From contig JARFPV010000318.1 in the NCBI GenBank assembly GCA_029288115.1, positions 1-6,087 of the forward strand: 6,087 nt of DNA, read 5' to 3'. This DNA comes from Akkermansiaceae bacterium (GTDB lineage: Bacteria > Verrucomicrobiota > Verrucomicrobiia > Verrucomicrobiales > Akkermansiaceae). Under the pieces are notes generated by a model. It was not told the DNA's origin and made no database searches. It saw only the letters and a list, made by a program, of their open reading frames with translations. How positions within the stretch are numbered: position 1 is the first letter of the stretch; every line of letters starts with the position of its first letter. Shown here piece after piece: positions 5,368 through 6,087 of this stretch. The position numbers and the translations under genes were made by a program.

Positions 5368-6087
5368 TCTATAAGCATCGATTGAATCGCGAATCGAGCA
5401 TGCTGCTATCAGACGTGAGAGTGAGTATCTACGGGATTGCACTATGGTTGTTCTTTACGGCGACTGCGTGGTCAGATCCATCTCCTGATGTTCATGGCTG
5501 GCAGGCTGACGCGAAACAAATTGAAGCGTGGAAAACTAAGAGGCGCCCTGGAATTAACTACGACGAGTCAAAGGTGCCGAAGTATCAGCTACCGGATCCG
5601 CTGAAGGCATTCGATGGAAAACCGATCACCACAGCGGCCGAATGGAACGAACATCGGCCGAAACTGCTAGAGGTGTTTCGCAAGCAAGTCTATGGCGTCC
5701 GGCCAAACACGAAGTATGAGGTGGGTTTTAAAGAGATCGGAAAAAGAGAAAATGTTTTTGGCATCGGGGCAACGGCACGTCAGATCCGCACGACCATAAA
5801 AGCACGCGGGAAGTCGCATTCCTTTGATTTTGTCATCGTGATTCCCAAATCGAAGAAACCTGTCCCGATCCTCGTGCAAATCAATAACAGGTATTTTGTT
5901 CCGATGGATAAAGCAGTTAGCCAATTTGATCCGTTCTGGCCGATTGAGAAAATCGTGAGGAAAGGTTATGCCACGGCGGCATTTCACACTTCAGATGTCG
6001 ATCCCGACAAACGCGATGGTTATGATCAAGGGATTCGTTCGATGTTAGATATGCCTGATTCCGATCCAGCAACACGCTGGGGGGCGC
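5364..6087 (+). CDS. CE15-like glucuronoyl esterase, 3' end missing
   Basis: An open frame runs from 5364 past the right edge with no stop (241 codons seen, perhaps half to two thirds of the usual length). Family members are secreted alpha/beta hydrolases that cut esters of (methyl-)glucuronic acid in plant or algal cell-wall glycans; many are annotated 'acetylxylan esterase'. Visible signs are the N-terminal block YQLPDPLKAFDGKPITT..EWNEHRPKLLEVFRKQVYG (about 75-111), a beta strand plus PVPILVQINNR (about 166-176), FWPIEKIVRKGYATAAF and DVDPDKRDGYDQG, ending at RWGA. The nucleophile motif and the rest of the catalytic triad would lie beyond the window, so activity cannot be judged. The start is uncertain: ATG 5364 overlaps the upstream stop (ATGA), ATG 5400 is in frame, and GTG 5415 would give the tidiest signal peptide (RVSIYGIALWLFFTATAWS). 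No good Shine-Dalgarno site favours any of them. It probably shares an operon with the preceding gene. Confidence 0.78.
   Translation, partial: MIYKHRLNRESSMLLSDVRVSIYGIALWLFFTATAWSDPSPDVHGWQADAKQIEAWKTKRRPGINYDESKVPKYQLPDPLKAFDGKPITTAAEWNEHRPKLLEVFRKQVYGVRPNTKYEVGFKEIGKRENVFGIGATARQIRTTIKARGKSHSFDFVIVIPKSKKPVPILVQINNRYFVPMDKAVSQFDPFWPIEKIVRKGYATAAFHTSDVDPDKRDGYDQGIRSMLDMPDSDPATRWGA

Noticed and set aside
5667..5987. Open frame of 106 codons on the minus strand
   Set aside because: Antisense to the CE15-like esterase reading frame, which carries recognisable family blocks.

Overview
The window looks like part of a chromosome from a polysaccharide-degrading member of the PVC group, most likely a Verrucomicrobium (Rubritalea/Roseibacillus/Haloferula-like), with a planctomycete as the alternative. 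This is inferred from the protein families: a Gfo/Idh/MocA oxidoreductase with a QKPL motif, a secreted FAD_oxidored flavoprotein of the type often mislabelled 'xanthan lyase', a GH20 hexosaminidase and a CE15-like glucuronoyl esterase. Weak or absent Shine-Dalgarno sites also fit. No marker gene in the window settles the taxonomy.

Layout. A Gfo/Idh/MocA oxidoreductase, cut at its 5' end by the window edge, runs rightwards to 1221. A secreted FAD-dependent oxidoreductase runs leftwards from 2967 to 1309, converging on it. The 87-base gap between them is largely filled by an inverted pair of GTAG-headed palindromes (1249-1313). A 102-base divergent gap (2968-3069) separates the flavoprotein from a secreted GH20 beta-N-acetylhexosaminidase (3070-4587). 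After 105 bases comes an unrecognised secreted protein (4693-5367). Its stop codon overlaps, in ATGA, the first possible start of a CE15-like esterase (5364 onward) that is open at the right edge. No gap exceeds 300 bases, and I saw no rRNA, tRNA, CRISPR array, insertion sequence or transposase.

How the genes may work together. Four of the five proteins begin with Sec-type signal peptides, so most of the work is predicted to be in the periplasm or outside the cell. GH20 would remove terminal N-acetylhexosamine, and the CE15-like enzyme would cut esters of uronic acids in plant or algal glycans. The two oxidoreductases could act on released or modified sugars. That joint role is inferred from family membership and adjacency; the window contains no SusC/D-like transporter, sulfatase or sugar-responsive regulator to confirm a dedicated utilisation locus.

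The most notable non-coding signal is the repeat at 1249-1313. Each half has a GTAG head followed by a perfect 9-bp stem with a 3-nt loop, the halves face each other, and their stems differ by paired changes that keep base pairing. This is the architecture of REP doublets (REPINs/BIMEs) mobilised by RAYT transposases.
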